Assembly: GCA_913061265.1 (NCBI GenBank)
Contig: CAJXVS010000002.1
Span: 434,001 to 498,000, forward strand
From: an uncultured Halobacteriovorax sp.
GTDB taxonomy: Bacteria; Bdellovibrionota; Bacteriovoracia; Bacteriovoracales; Bacteriovoracaceae
Direction: 5' to 3'
Length of the DNA: 64,000 bases
Positions 24,793 to 33,763 of the stretch are shown here, piece by piece; position 1 is the first letter of the stretch, and each line of letters opens with the position of its first letter. Made by a program: the position numbers and the translations under genes. The notes beneath the pieces were generated by a model that saw only the letters and a program-made list of their open reading frames with translations, did not search any database and was not told where the DNA came from.

Positions 24793-25356
24793 CTAGTTTC
24801 CACAACCAGAGGCTTTATTAAGGATAGTCGTGTAAAAAAGAATCATCGCTTCGTCAGCTGGAGTAAATCCACGTCTTACAGAACCATCTGAATTCATTAG
24901 ACCATATAGGTATCTGTTCATTGAGTAGTATAAAGCTCTTGGTACTTTAACTTTTTGAGTACAAGTTCCAACTTTAAACTGAACATTTACTCCCCAGTGT
25001 CCACGCTCTTCACCAGTTTCATTTCCACCAATATTTACAGTTGTTCCGCCGTTACCTTCACCGTAACCACCAAATCCACCTGAAGCATTGTTTCCTTCAC
25101 CGATGTTAAAGTTTACTGAAAAATTTCTGCTATTAGTTGTAACAGCTGAAAGAGTACAAAGACCTTGCTTATCGCAATTGATAGCAGCATCTTGATCGAT
25201 AGCCACTAAGATACGGTCATCAGAGAATCTTTCGAATTCAAATTCGTCAGTTCCGCCGCCAAACATATCGTCAATGTCGCCGTCCCCAGAATCTTGGGCA
25301 AATGCAGTACCTGTTAGTAAAAGCATCATGTTCAATAGTAATAATAATTTTTTCAT
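24793..25356 (-). CDS. Exported Gly-rich protein
   Basis: The 187-residue product has a signal peptide (1-20) and an acidic FGGG-containing linker (DDMFGGGTDEF), then a beta-rich segment with two Cys. A Gly/Asn-rich block (GGFGGYGEGNGG, about 93-105) and a C-terminal helical part ending SGCGN follow. No family recognised. It is in the middle of the leftward cluster, 27 bp from each neighbour. Confidence 0.75.
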   Translation of the reverse strand: MKKLLLLLNMMLLLTGTAFAQDSGDGDIDDMFGGGTDEFEFERFSDDRILVAIDQDAAINCDKQGLCTLSAVTTNSRNFSVNFNIGEGNNASGGFGGYGEGNGGTTVNIGGNETGEERGHWGVNVQFKVGTCTQKVKVPRALYYSMNRYLYGLMNSDGSVRRGFTPADEAMILFYTTILNKASGCGN

Positions 25357-25382
25357 AATTTCGACTCCTTAATAACGTCGTA

Positions 25383-26138
25383 TTACTGAGATATAATCTC
25401 AGAATCTATAAATGTTGAAATTCTATTAAAGCTTTGTGACCAATTTCTTGATTCGCCGATATTGGTCTCTAGTACATTAAAACGTAGTAAGCAGAACTCT
25501 GGAACCTTGTTGAAGCTAAGAGGAAAGCCATTGTTCAGAGAAACGCGTGAGAGGTCTACTTGTCCGTTAGTGCGGTTTTGGGTATCGCAAAGTAGCTCCA
25601 TTGAAATATTAATTGGATAAGGGCTGCTTGAGACATGGGCCACATCTTCAATCAAGAGGCCCTTCGCGTTCTTGTCAGCTCTTCCGTCAAAACAGTAATC
25701 AACAAAATAGTCAGTTCCCATTAATTCTGAAGAAAGGTTGATCTTAACTTCTAATAATTTATTTTCAAAAGCTTGAACTGTCGTAAAGGCAGAATGATAG
25801 CTGTTTCTATTCGCCTCAAGGACTGCTTCTTGCTGCTCGCCACCAATTCTCATAGAGCTATAAGTTACATAGTCATGAGTGGTGTTAGTTGAGTTTGTAT
25901 TGAAATTCTTAATACCAACATTACAAGGGTAGAAACCTATGTTGCTTGATTCTCTACAGGCACCAAGATAATCATCACCGTGAAGCTCACCTAAAGAGTT
26001 CATATGACCTCTCAAGGCATTCTCACTCACTTCAAGTGTCAGGCTTTGGCTAGGGTTAACATGGCAGATAGTTACCTTTTCACCAGCATAGGCAGTCGTA
26101 GAAATAAAAATGAGAACTAGAATCGACTTACTTAGCAT
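25383..26138 (-). CDS. Exported protein with CHV motif; paralog of 27872 gene
   Basis: The ATG at 26138 was chosen because GAGGAAG precedes it and a signal peptide (MLSKSILVLIFISTTAYA) follows; it overlaps the upstream stop. Residues about 22-60 have the pattern VTICHVNPSQSLTLEV then HMNSLGELHGDDYLGAC, resembling a short Cys-His motif seen repeatedly in bacterial surface proteins. The remainder is homologous to the cluster's first protein: CNVGI, THDYVTYSS, a Leu-rich strand and TDYFVDYCFDG occur in the same order. 251 residues; function unknown. Confidence 0.75.
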   Translation of the reverse strand: MLSKSILVLIFISTTAYAGEKVTICHVNPSQSLTLEVSENALRGHMNSLGELHGDDYLGACRESSNIGFYPCNVGIKNFNTNSTNTTHDYVTYSSMRIGGEQQEAVLEANRNSYHSAFTTVQAFENKLLEVKINLSSELMGTDYFVDYCFDGRADKNAKGLLIEDVAHVSSSPYPINISMELLCDTQNRTNGQVDLSRVSLNNGFPLSFNKVPEFCLLRFNVLETNIGESRNWSQSFNRISTFIDSEIISQ

Positions 26139-27798
26139 CAGATTCTTCCTCTGCTTCTTCATAGCAAGCGATCTCTGGGAAGTCTTCAAGGTTCATGGAC
26201 TTAGAGTAGTTTTCAATAACAGGTGATTTTCTAGAAACTTTAATGTCTTTAAGTTCGTATTCACCCATTGCACCAGTCTTACTTCCAACAGTGAAATCCA
26301 TCGTAAGAACTAAGTTATCTTTTCTCTCGGGTTTCTTACAAAGCATTAAAGAGTCATTACAGACCTTATCAACATAAACAGGCCATGCATGGTAACTAAA
26401 GAGGCTTTGAAACTTTAAGACGGCTCTTCTCAGAGGGCTCATTCCAGTAGAATCGGTTGATGTATCAGTAGCAAGATTTCCTAGCATTTCACTTATACTT
26501 GAAAGAACATCTGTCCCACTAGTAGAGATTCCTTGAATTACTCCGCCTTCAGCTTCTCTTAAACTAGGAATATTTCCTAGAATTGAGCGGTAGTTCTTCA
26601 TGAGAAAATGATAGTCTAGTTTTGGGTCACGAAAGCTGGCTTTTACTCTATATCTTTTTCCTGTTTTAATCTCAGTTCCGAGATCAATGGTCTTTCCAGA
26701 GATTTGACCTTGCCAATTAGCTTGCACAACACCGCCATTATAAAACGACTTGATAAATTCAGGCTTCTTTTTTAGGCTTTTAGCAATTGATTTAAAATCA
26801 TCACCGAAGAAATCATCTTCATTATCATCAAAGAAGTCATCAACGGCTATTTCAAATAGCTCAACTTCAGCCGCGACGGGAGAAGAGTAGTTACACGGAC
26901 TAGAACAGATACCATCGACACAAACTTTCTTACAGCGGTTATCAGCAACAAAAGGAAGGTTTAAAGTTGAACGCTCTCCATTAGAGATAAGGTGAGCTTT
27001 ACCAAAGTGAACATCAGGAACTGACCATACCGCTGGAAAAAGAGGATTGGCCCTTCCAAAATCATCAGAAACTCTCATCGCTCTTGGCTCAGGATCAATA
27101 GACATTCTGATTGTTCCAGCTCCCACAGTGATGATTCCAGCTCCACTTCCATCAGCACTATTCATGACGTTAAAGCCAATATGAGACATAAAGTCTTGAG
27201 TTGAGATCTTATTCTCTTTATAGAAATCCCGAAGCTTACATTCTTCTTTAAATTTTAATTCAACCAGGAAGCCATCTCCTTTGATGATATCAAAATAGCA
27301 GAGGTTTCCATTAAGCTTAACCTTATGATCTTTTATATATTCAGGATTACATCCAATCTGACCTTCAGGAAATATTAACTTATTCTTAGCTAGTGAAGTT
27401 ACATAGATATCAAAGCACTTATTGAGAAAACTAAGCTTTTCAAGAAATACTTCTTTTTCACTTTGCATAGACATTCTTGTCTTAAAAGGTAGTGGCTTCA
27501 AAGTGCAGGCGCTAGGAACAAAGTTTTCATGAAGGGCCGTAATGGCCGTATTGTTATCAATATAATCGTGACTTACTCCAAGACTGACTTGAAAGAATTT
27601 CTTCTTTGATTTTGAACAACCTGAAAGAAACCATTTTGCGGTATCAACCTTTGAAGTCTTTAAACTGTAGAAGTCTCCAGTTTCTTTTGTGAATGAAGTA
27701 GAAAAAGCTTTGACCGCATCTCCGCCAAAACTACAGGCGTTAGCTTGACCAGCAAAGCCAGCGATCATTAAAAGAGTAATAATAATATAGTCTCTCAT
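26128..27798 (-). CDS. Exported acidic Cys-rich protein (556 aa)
   Basis: A signal peptide (MRDYIIITLLMIAGFAGQANA) is followed by a mature N-terminal CSFGG. The body has at least eleven Cys, a tight cluster at RCKKVCVDGICSSPCNYSS (about 290-310) and an acidic patch (DDFFDDNEDDFFGDDF, about 325-341). No known domain. I placed the start at 27798, since GGGAAATAGA precedes that ATG; 27810 is also possible. Its end overlaps the start of the downstream paralog gene. Confidence 0.72.
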   Translation of the reverse strand: MRDYIIITLLMIAGFAGQANACSFGGDAVKAFSTSFTKETGDFYSLKTSKVDTAKWFLSGCSKSKKKFFQVSLGVSHDYIDNNTAITALHENFVPSACTLKPLPFKTRMSMQSEKEVFLEKLSFLNKCFDIYVTSLAKNKLIFPEGQIGCNPEYIKDHKVKLNGNLCYFDIIKGDGFLVELKFKEECKLRDFYKENKISTQDFMSHIGFNVMNSADGSGAGIITVGAGTIRMSIDPEPRAMRVSDDFGRANPLFPAVWSVPDVHFGKAHLISNGERSTLNLPFVADNRCKKVCVDGICSSPCNYSSPVAAEVELFEIAVDDFFDDNEDDFFGDDFKSIAKSLKKKPEFIKSFYNGGVVQANWQGQISGKTIDLGTEIKTGKRYRVKASFRDPKLDYHFLMKNYRSILGNIPSLREAEGGVIQGISTSGTDVLSSISEMLGNLATDTSTDSTGMSPLRRAVLKFQSLFSYHAWPVYVDKVCNDSLMLCKKPERKDNLVLTMDFTVGSKTGAMGEYELKDIKVSRKSPVIENYSKSMNLEDFPEIACYEEAEEESDAK

Positions 27799-27871
27799 TC
27801 TATTTCCCATTTACAAAAGAAAGTGAAAAAAGCGGGAAAGCCGAAGCTCTCCCACCAATTTAATATAATTT

Positions 27872-28987
27872 TTACTGAAGACCGTTATTTTCGATTTCAG
27901 TTAAAGCTGTGAAACGACCACCCATACGAGTCCAGTTTCTTTCTTCAAGAACTGCTGCTACTGGAGCAACTGCACCTGTGTAAGAAATTACATGATGATT
28001 TCTGTAATATGGGTATCTGTAATTATTACGTGCTGCATTTAAACAAGCAGTAGATGATGAGTAAGAAGAACCAAGGTTGTAGTTGTAAGTACCATTGTGA
28101 TAGTAGCCAGACCAATTGCTGTAACTATAACGAGAAATTCTTACAGTACAGCTTCCATTTCTTCCTGGAACTGCTGGAGTCTTTACTCTTTTTTCTGCAA
28201 CTTCATAACGAGTCTTACAGTATCTTGGAGCGTCAGTTGAACTTCTGTTTAGAGAAGGAGGACGAACTGGAGATACGAATTGAACAACTTGAGTTCCAGA
28301 AGTAAGTCTTCTTTCACCAGCGATAACTCTAACGTCACCAGCACCAGTTGCGATGTTCATATCTGTTTGGTTCATGTTTAGACCACTGTCAAAACCTTGA
28401 ACTCTACCAGCTGCTTGAGTGTCACAAACTGTTTTTGAAGCAACGGCAAGTTGAGCTTCAGAAAAGTAGTTTAGAGCGCCAGCATTTGCATGGTCAGAAT
28501 AAGTAAGTTGGTTGTGCTTTAGTTTAAAAGAAGTTCTGATGTTGTTACCAGCGAAATCGATTTGATTACCTCTGTAACAAACGTCAACATAGTACTTAGC
28601 TCCGTAGTTCTCAGAAGTAAGGTTTACTTGAAGAGAAGTAATAACGATCTTATGAGCATCAGCATCAGTTACAAGTTGGTTGTAAACTGAAGTTGAGTTG
28701 TGAGCTTCGATTACTTTAGTAACTTCTGGTCCACGGTTTTGATCAACATCTAAAGTTGAGTAAGTAACAGTTAGGTAATCGTGAGTTGAAGTAGTGTTTC
28801 CAGAGTTGGCTCCACCAGAGTTCTCGTCAACATGACCTTCTGTACCACGCTCATGGCGGATACCTACGTTACATACGTACATTTTGTCGTCAGATGAATA
28901 CGTGTCCCAAGTAAAGCTGTTGATTGCATCAGCAGATGCAGTTCCAGCAAAACCAAGGGCAAGTAATGCAAATAAAGTCTTCTTCAT
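27872..28987 (-). CDS. Exported protein, first gene of cluster
   Basis: The 371-residue product has a strong signal peptide (1-19) and AGGAGAG before the ATG. Residues about 35-190 are homologous to the 25383 gene product (CNVGI, THDYLTVTYS, AKYYVDVCYRGNQI). A Tyr/Asn/Ser-rich region at about 285-340 (YSNWSGYYHNGTYNYNL) is compositionally unusual and could be a surface-exposed or amyloid-like stretch. Function is unknown; a major secreted or surface protein is plausible. Confidence 0.78.
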   Translation of the reverse strand: MKKTLFALLALGFAGTASADAINSFTWDTYSSDDKMYVCNVGIRHERGTEGHVDENSGGANSGNTTSTHDYLTVTYSTLDVDQNRGPEVTKVIEAHNSTSVYNQLVTDADAHKIVITSLQVNLTSENYGAKYYVDVCYRGNQIDFAGNNIRTSFKLKHNQLTYSDHANAGALNYFSEAQLAVASKTVCDTQAAGRVQGFDSGLNMNQTDMNIATGAGDVRVIAGERRLTSGTQVVQFVSPVRPPSLNRSSTDAPRYCKTRYEVAEKRVKTPAVPGRNGSCTVRISRYSYSNWSGYYHNGTYNYNLGSSYSSSTACLNAARNNYRYPYYRNHHVISYTGAVAPVAAVLEERNWTRMGGRFTALTEIENNGLQ

Positions 28988-29050
28988 TTTTACTCTCCTA
29001 TGAGTTTGTTTTGATGAATTTTGTCGTTCATCATTGTTTAATATTTTTAT

Positions 29051-29121
29051 TGGCCAACACTGATGGCCAAGTGTGTAAGATTACTCAAAAGCTTACATAA
29101 ACTTACTTGTCGTGTGTAAGT
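29051..29121. promoter_or_regulatory. Cluster of inverted repeats upstream of exported cluster
   Basis: Two TGGCCA palindromes 13 bp apart (29051-29068) are followed by alternating half-sites: TGTAAG (29074-29079), CTTACA (29092-29097), ACTTAC (29101-29106) and GTAAGT (29116-29121). The arrangement forms two inverted pairs about 64-130 bp upstream of the start codon of the leftward cluster, a position fit for regulator binding or promoter elements. Confidence 0.5.
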
Positions 29122-29318
29122 TCATGTAATTACAATTATTTTAATTTTCAATATGTGCTTCTAAAGAATTTGAGCGATTTGGTCAATCAATAATTTTGAG
29201 CGTGAGAACAAAAAAAAAAATTTAGAAGATTCTTTTCCATTAAGAGCTAATCTCAGGTCAATATAGCCTGCAATCTGATTCAAATTTAAAATAATTGGAC
29301 CATGTAAAGAAGCCTCAC

Positions 29319-29330
29319 TTGACGCGTCAA
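29319..29330. promoter_or_regulatory. 12-bp palindrome upstream of the fusion gene
   Basis: TTGACGCGTCAA is a perfect palindrome 102 bp before the start of the RnfD/FG-GAP fusion gene. It could be an operator; a 12-bp palindrome can also occur by chance. Confidence 0.35.
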
Positions 29331-29432
29331 AGAGCTTATGTCGAATCATGTTAGGGAAAATACTTCAAAGCCAACGGTTAAATTAAGGCCTGTATGTTAG
29401 AAGCCTTTAAATAAAAAATTATGGAGAAAAAG

Positions 29433-32312
29433 ATGACAGTCTTAAAGAGGTTGAATCCCTTCGAGCATTTTAAAATATTCCCTACTAACCATCAGCTGTT
29501 TAACACTACTGTTTTTATGCTCCTTGGTAAGCTCGTTCTAGGCATCACTATTACTTGGTCTCAGATTATCATTGCCATGATTGTGGGGGTGCTCACGGAC
29601 TACCTTATTAGTAGATTGGCCGGATCACCGCGAAAGCTGAAGCATTGTGGTTCGGGGATCGTTACCGCTTTTGCTACATGCGTCCTTCTTAGATCTGTTA
29701 ACCCCTTCGTTCTGCCAGCTGCCATCTTTATAGGTGTTGCTCAGAAGTACTTCTTTAAGATCGATAAGAAACACTTTCAAAACCCGTCTAACTTTGCTGT
29801 GCTGGCAGCCCTTATCTTCTTTCCAGATAATACCTTCTTAGACTTTAAGGCGTGGGGGACAAAGTACTTTGCTATCTCTGTAGTTATTGTGACGGCAGTT
29901 CTTCTTCTCACAAGAGTGAAACTCTTTAGAATCTCAATGGCAACTTTCGCCGCTTACGCTTTGATGAATCTTATTTTTGTGAGTAGTAGTCCACTCTTTA
30001 TTCTAAATAAGTTAACCTCCACAACCTTCTTGCTCTATACTTTTTTTATAATAAACGACCCTATGGCATTGCCTAGAACAACTAAGTATCGACTCTTTCA
30101 TATCCTAGGTGTTCTCTCTATCACTTTTTTCTTTGAACTTCTTTGGGGAAACAAAGATGTGAATATTCCACTAGGTCTTTTTCTCGCTTGCTTACTAGTT
30201 CCTTTCTATAGACGCTTTGAAGATAAGAAAGGGGCTTCATTTTATAAATTTCTTACTCCTGCATCCATTATCATCGTGATCGTATTCTCATTCTTGTATA
30301 ACTCAGATCTTAATATCAAGAAGAATTTGAATAAGTCTGCAAAAACTCTGAGCAATAGTACCATCACTTCCCAATCTAAAATAGCGGCGAAGGCGGATCA
30401 AGGAATATCTTTGACCCAATATAAAACTCTCTGGAGTCTAGAGGCAAAATCAAAATTTGAATTAAACTGGCCAAGCAGTAAGGTTATCAGTGTTGAGAAT
30501 AAAGAAGCTAGCCGCACTGATCTTGGTTTTAAAAAGAAAGCGAACGCTTTAAGTAAGAAAACGATAGATTTAAAATTGGAATTCTCTTCAAACGACTTTC
30601 TTCCTTACGCTCCGATAGCGTCAGGAGATATTAATCAAGATGGAATGTTAGACTTAGTGGTTGGGTCTGCTTTTGGAGAGTTGTCCATATTCATAAATAA
30701 CTCAGATGGAGAGTTCTTAGAAGTTAACAATCATATCTTTGATGAGATACCTCAAAATACAGAGTACCTTGCTCTGGCAGACTTTAATAATGACACATTC
30801 CTAGACTTACTTGTCTTAGCTTCTTCGTATGTGGATGGAGGAGTAAGTGGGCTCTATCTTTTTAACCCAAAGAGTAAGAAATTTGAGCTGAGCTTGGAAG
30901 ATATCGGATTAAATAAAAAAACAGTCGGAGGGATTTCATTAACAGATATTAATAAAGATGGGCTTCTCGACTTTTATATTAGTTATGGCGTCGATTGGCA
31001 TAGCCAGGACGCGAGCTTTATAAATACGAGTGCCTATAAAGATGACTTCTATGTTTCAGAGAATGGGTCTTGGACCAATCAGTTTAATGAATATTTTGAT
31101 AAGAATTTAACCCAATATAGCTTTGCGGGTATGACGGCATTGTTTGTAGATTTTGATGGAGATAAAAAGAAAGACCTTCTCTTAGGCAACGATTTTTTTG
31201 ATCCAAGTTTTGTCATGTCAATTGAGCAGAGCCAGTTTAAACTTAGAAGTAGAGATCTGTTGGCCCAGAATACTATTAGCAGTATGTCTTATTTTCCTGT
31301 GGATCTAGATTCAGACGGGGAATATGAGCTCTGGGAGAATGGTGTTTCAAATAAACCGCCTTCAACTGAACACTCCTCCGAACTAATCGTAGAAAAGAGT
31401 CAATTCATCCCTCAAACTGAACTTTCTCTAAGCCTCCAAGAGATAGCCAAAGGCAGGATTAAATTAGAACTTAACTGCGAGAAAAACCCTACTAAAATTG
31501 GCCGAATGATTTGCAATGACCTCTTAAATCATCAACTTTCTCGACGAAATAATGATCGAGGGCTATGTGAGAAGATTCTTAACCCAGCGACAAAGTATTT
31601 TTGTATAAGGGACTATAATTCTCTCAATGAATCTCATGAGGTATCTAAAAGAACAAAGAAGTTTGATATCGAAAAGTTTCCTAATCAATTAGAAACAAAT
31701 GTTCTTTTAAAAAAACAGACAAGCGGAAAATATAAAAACGTTGCAGAAAAAGATACTCTTTACTCCGGTTGGAGTTGGGGAGCTTTTCCTTTTGATCTAG
31801 ATAATGATGGAATGACTGATCTATATATTACTAATGGATTTGGCAGTATTAGTCATAATACAAATAGACTCTTGATGAATGAGACTGAAACTGGGGAGAT
31901 ATTACTAGTTAATAAAGCAGGGGAGTTGAAGGTCGATTTTGAAGATGATTCAAGAGGACTTATCATTGCTGATTTAGATAATGATGGTGATGGTGAAATT
32001 ATTCTTAACAATCAATCCTCTAGCCCCATCTATCTTGAGAATACTTCAGGTGGGAATTCTATCCAATTTGAACTAAGAGGAAAGAATACCTACTACGCCT
32101 ATGGGACCAAAGTCTTTTTGAAAACAAAGAAGATGCTGCAGGTAAAAGATGTTATTAATGGTGGAATCTGGAATTCTTCTCAGCCCACTAGGCTTCACTT
32201 TGGTATTCAAGATGGCGATGAGATCGAAGAGGTCAAGATCCTTTGGGAGAATGGAGAGGAAAAGATCTATAAAGATTTGGCGCAAAACCATGTTCACTAT
32301 ATCTATCAATAA
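29433..32312 (+). CDS. RnfD/NqrB-like membrane domain fused to FG-GAP and ASPIC/UnbV
   Basis: A 959-residue fusion. Residues about 10-290 are polytopic and resemble RnfD/NqrB electron-transport subunits (SGIVTAFATCVLLRSV, KHFQNPSNFAVLAAL, IINDPMALPRTTKYR in the position of the family's DP-x-T segment). From about 390 onward come at least five Ca-binding FG-GAP/VCBS motifs (DINQDGMLDLVVG, DINKDGLLDF, DFDGDKKKDLLLG, DLDNDGMTDLYITNG, DLDNDGDGEIIL). An ASPIC/UnbV-like end covers about 870-955. The start at 29433 has GGAG before it. No other Rnf genes are nearby; a surface protein held in a membrane is inferred, redox activity is not proven. Confidence 0.82.
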   Translation: MTVLKRLNPFEHFKIFPTNHQLFNTTVFMLLGKLVLGITITWSQIIIAMIVGVLTDYLISRLAGSPRKLKHCGSGIVTAFATCVLLRSVNPFVLPAAIFIGVAQKYFFKIDKKHFQNPSNFAVLAALIFFPDNTFLDFKAWGTKYFAISVVIVTAVLLLTRVKLFRISMATFAAYALMNLIFVSSSPLFILNKLTSTTFLLYTFFIINDPMALPRTTKYRLFHILGVLSITFFFELLWGNKDVNIPLGLFLACLLVPFYRRFEDKKGASFYKFLTPASIIIVIVFSFLYNSDLNIKKNLNKSAKTLSNSTITSQSKIAAKADQGISLTQYKTLWSLEAKSKFELNWPSSKVISVENKEASRTDLGFKKKANALSKKTIDLKLEFSSNDFLPYAPIASGDINQDGMLDLVVGSAFGELSIFINNSDGEFLEVNNHIFDEIPQNTEYLALADFNNDTFLDLLVLASSYVDGGVSGLYLFNPKSKKFELSLEDIGLNKKTVGGISLTDINKDGLLDFYISYGVDWHSQDASFINTSAYKDDFYVSENGSWTNQFNEYFDKNLTQYSFAGMTALFVDFDGDKKKDLLLGNDFFDPSFVMSIEQSQFKLRSRDLLAQNTISSMSYFPVDLDSDGEYELWENGVSNKPPSTEHSSELIVEKSQFIPQTELSLSLQEIAKGRIKLELNCEKNPTKIGRMICNDLLNHQLSRRNNDRGLCEKILNPATKYFCIRDYNSLNESHEVSKRTKKFDIEKFPNQLETNVLLKKQTSGKYKNVAEKDTLYSGWSWGAFPFDLDNDGMTDLYITNGFGSISHNTNRLLMNETETGEILLVNKAGELKVDFEDDSRGLIIADLDNDGDGEIILNNQSSSPIYLENTSGGNSIQFELRGKNTYYAYGTKVFLKTKKMLQVKDVINGGIWNSSQPTRLHFGIQDGDEIEEVKILWENGEEKIYKDLAQNHVHYIYQ

Positions 32313-32322
32313 GGCTAAGTCT

Positions 32323-32348
32323 CTTCTGGTAAGAGGACCTACCAGAAG
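32323..32348 (+). terminator. Terminator after the fusion gene
   Basis: A perfect 9-bp stem CTTCTGGTA/TACCAGAAG with an 8-base loop starts 10 bp past the stop; the following ATTTAAAAG is only moderately T-rich, so termination may be partial. Confidence 0.65.
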
Positions 32349-32500
32349 ATTTAAAAGTCACAAATCTGCCCATAATTCTGGGCTCTCCCTCTTTGTCATT
32401 TTCCTTTGATAATGCCAGTATTTTTAGGTGGTTAGAGCTCATTTTCGTATCATCATTAAAGGTATTCATGATTAACTCCGACAAGATGTTAGAGTGAGAT

Positions 32501-33532
32501 ATGAAAAAAATGAGAAATATAAAAAACAGCCTAATTCTTAGCGGACTTTTAGTTCTAAGCACCTCTTGTGAAACTCCTAAAGAGGGGTTTCAAACAGCTT
32601 ATCAATCTGTTTCGACATCTCCTGGGGATTCATCTCCCGAAGGACGTATCGCATTTGATAAACTAACTAACGGAGGGAGAACACTACCTGCCGTTCAAGA
32701 TGTAACAAGAATTGTAAATAGCCCTGGAGATCTTCCCTCTGGTGGAGACTGTGCTCCTTCAGGTGTTGCTCCAAAAGCGGTTCCAGTAACCCCTCCAAAA
32801 GCAGTTCCGGTTGTTAGTACTAATGGAAAGTCACCTTTTAGAAGAAATATTAATCCTAGTGGAAAAGACCCACAATATGGAGTCTCCTTAAAGAATCACG
32901 CGCGTCCTGAAAGAGGATGTTATCCTGTTGAGAATGTTTCTCTGGCTAAAGCTAAACAGGCCATTGCTTCTCAAAACTTTTCAATGACCTCTGATAGTAA
33001 AAGTAAAGATGCCTCAAGTTCAGAGATGAGAACTTTAGGCGCGGCCATTCTCTCTATGCAATATCTCAATGGCGGTGTCTTTCAAATCGGAAGACCTAAT
33101 AAGACAATGCCTTTTGAGATGTGTGACGATAAAAGTAAAAGTAGTCAGCAATTTGGAAGTAAGTTTAGAATCTCAAGAAAAGGTAATGCTCAGCATGGCC
33201 TTAGTGTGGCCCAGTATGTTCATGAATGGGGACACTTAATTGGAAACTCTTCTATGCCTGGTGGCGGAAATGTTTATAGCGCTTTTTTAAAGGCCATTGG
33301 CGGAAAAGTCAGAACTGAAGATAGTGGCGGCGGACAAGCTCCGTGTTTAGTTTCTCGTTACGCTGACAATAGATCAAATGAGCATTTCGCTGAAGTCTTA
33401 ACTGCCTTTGTGACGGAGCCTTCAATCCTTTTAAACAATAAAGGCCCTGGCGCTAAAGCTTGTAAGAGAGCTTATGCTTTCTTTGAGAAAACACTTTTCA
33501 AGAAAGGCTCGCGCGCACGTGAGTGTATGTAG
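32501..33532 (+). CDS. Lipoprotein zincin, possible ATLF-like metallopeptidase
   Basis: The 343-residue product has a lipobox (LVLSTSC, lipidated Cys23), a Pro-rich linker with PKAVPV repeated twice, and a C-terminal zincin-like domain. HEWGH at 241-245 gives the catalytic Glu and two His ligands; NEHFAEVLTAF at 293-303 resembles the third-ligand helix of anthrax-lethal-factor-like (M34/ATLF) gluzincins. Five or more Cys flank it. Likely a surface-tethered protease; substrate unknown, and the subfamily call is tentative. Confidence 0.72.
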   Translation: MKKMRNIKNSLILSGLLVLSTSCETPKEGFQTAYQSVSTSPGDSSPEGRIAFDKLTNGGRTLPAVQDVTRIVNSPGDLPSGGDCAPSGVAPKAVPVTPPKAVPVVSTNGKSPFRRNINPSGKDPQYGVSLKNHARPERGCYPVENVSLAKAKQAIASQNFSMTSDSKSKDASSSEMRTLGAAILSMQYLNGGVFQIGRPNKTMPFEMCDDKSKSSQQFGSKFRISRKGNAQHGLSVAQYVHEWGHLIGNSSMPGGGNVYSAFLKAIGGKVRTEDSGGGQAPCLVSRYADNRSNEHFAEVLTAFVTEPSILLNNKGPGAKACKRAYAFFEKTLFKKGSRARECM

Positions 33533-33555
33533 GATTAACAAAGAACTTCTTTCAT

Positions 33556-33579
33556 AAGGCGAGACTCTTGCCTTTTTTT
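33556..33579 (+). terminator. Terminator after the zincin lipoprotein gene
   Basis: An 8-bp stem (AAGGCGAG with CTTGCCTT, one G-T pair) and a 3-base loop, running into seven T. Confidence 0.82.
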
Positions 33580-33763
33580 ACTTAAGCATTAACCTTGTTT
33601 CTGATTCTATCGATGTGATAGATGCTATCTATTAATTAGATACTCATTTCTGGTCTAAGATCCTTGAATTAAAGGATTTATCCCTCATTTATTTAAACAG
33701 CGCAATATGACTTAGAGGGCCATATCATTATAGTATTTTGCTTTCAATATCTAGGGGATGATT

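Larger units (their letters stand above)
28988..29432. other. Divergent intergenic region, 445 bp
   Basis: No convincing gene is seen. The region separates the leftward exported cluster from the rightward RnfD/FG-GAP fusion gene. It contains the TGGCCA and GTAAG repeat cluster (29051-29121), an A11 run at 29210-29220 and a 12-bp palindrome at 29319-29330. A 62-codon leftward frame at 29161-29349 lacks a ribosome site and spans the A-run. Confidence 0.55.

Noticed and set aside
28054-28305. 83-codon plus-strand frame opposite the 27872 gene
   Set aside because: Antisense to a well-supported exported protein; composition is the mirror of the Tyr/Ser-rich region.
29161-29349. 62-codon leftward frame in the large intergenic region
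   Set aside because: No ribosome site, and it spans an A11 run giving poly-Phe; no protein-like features.
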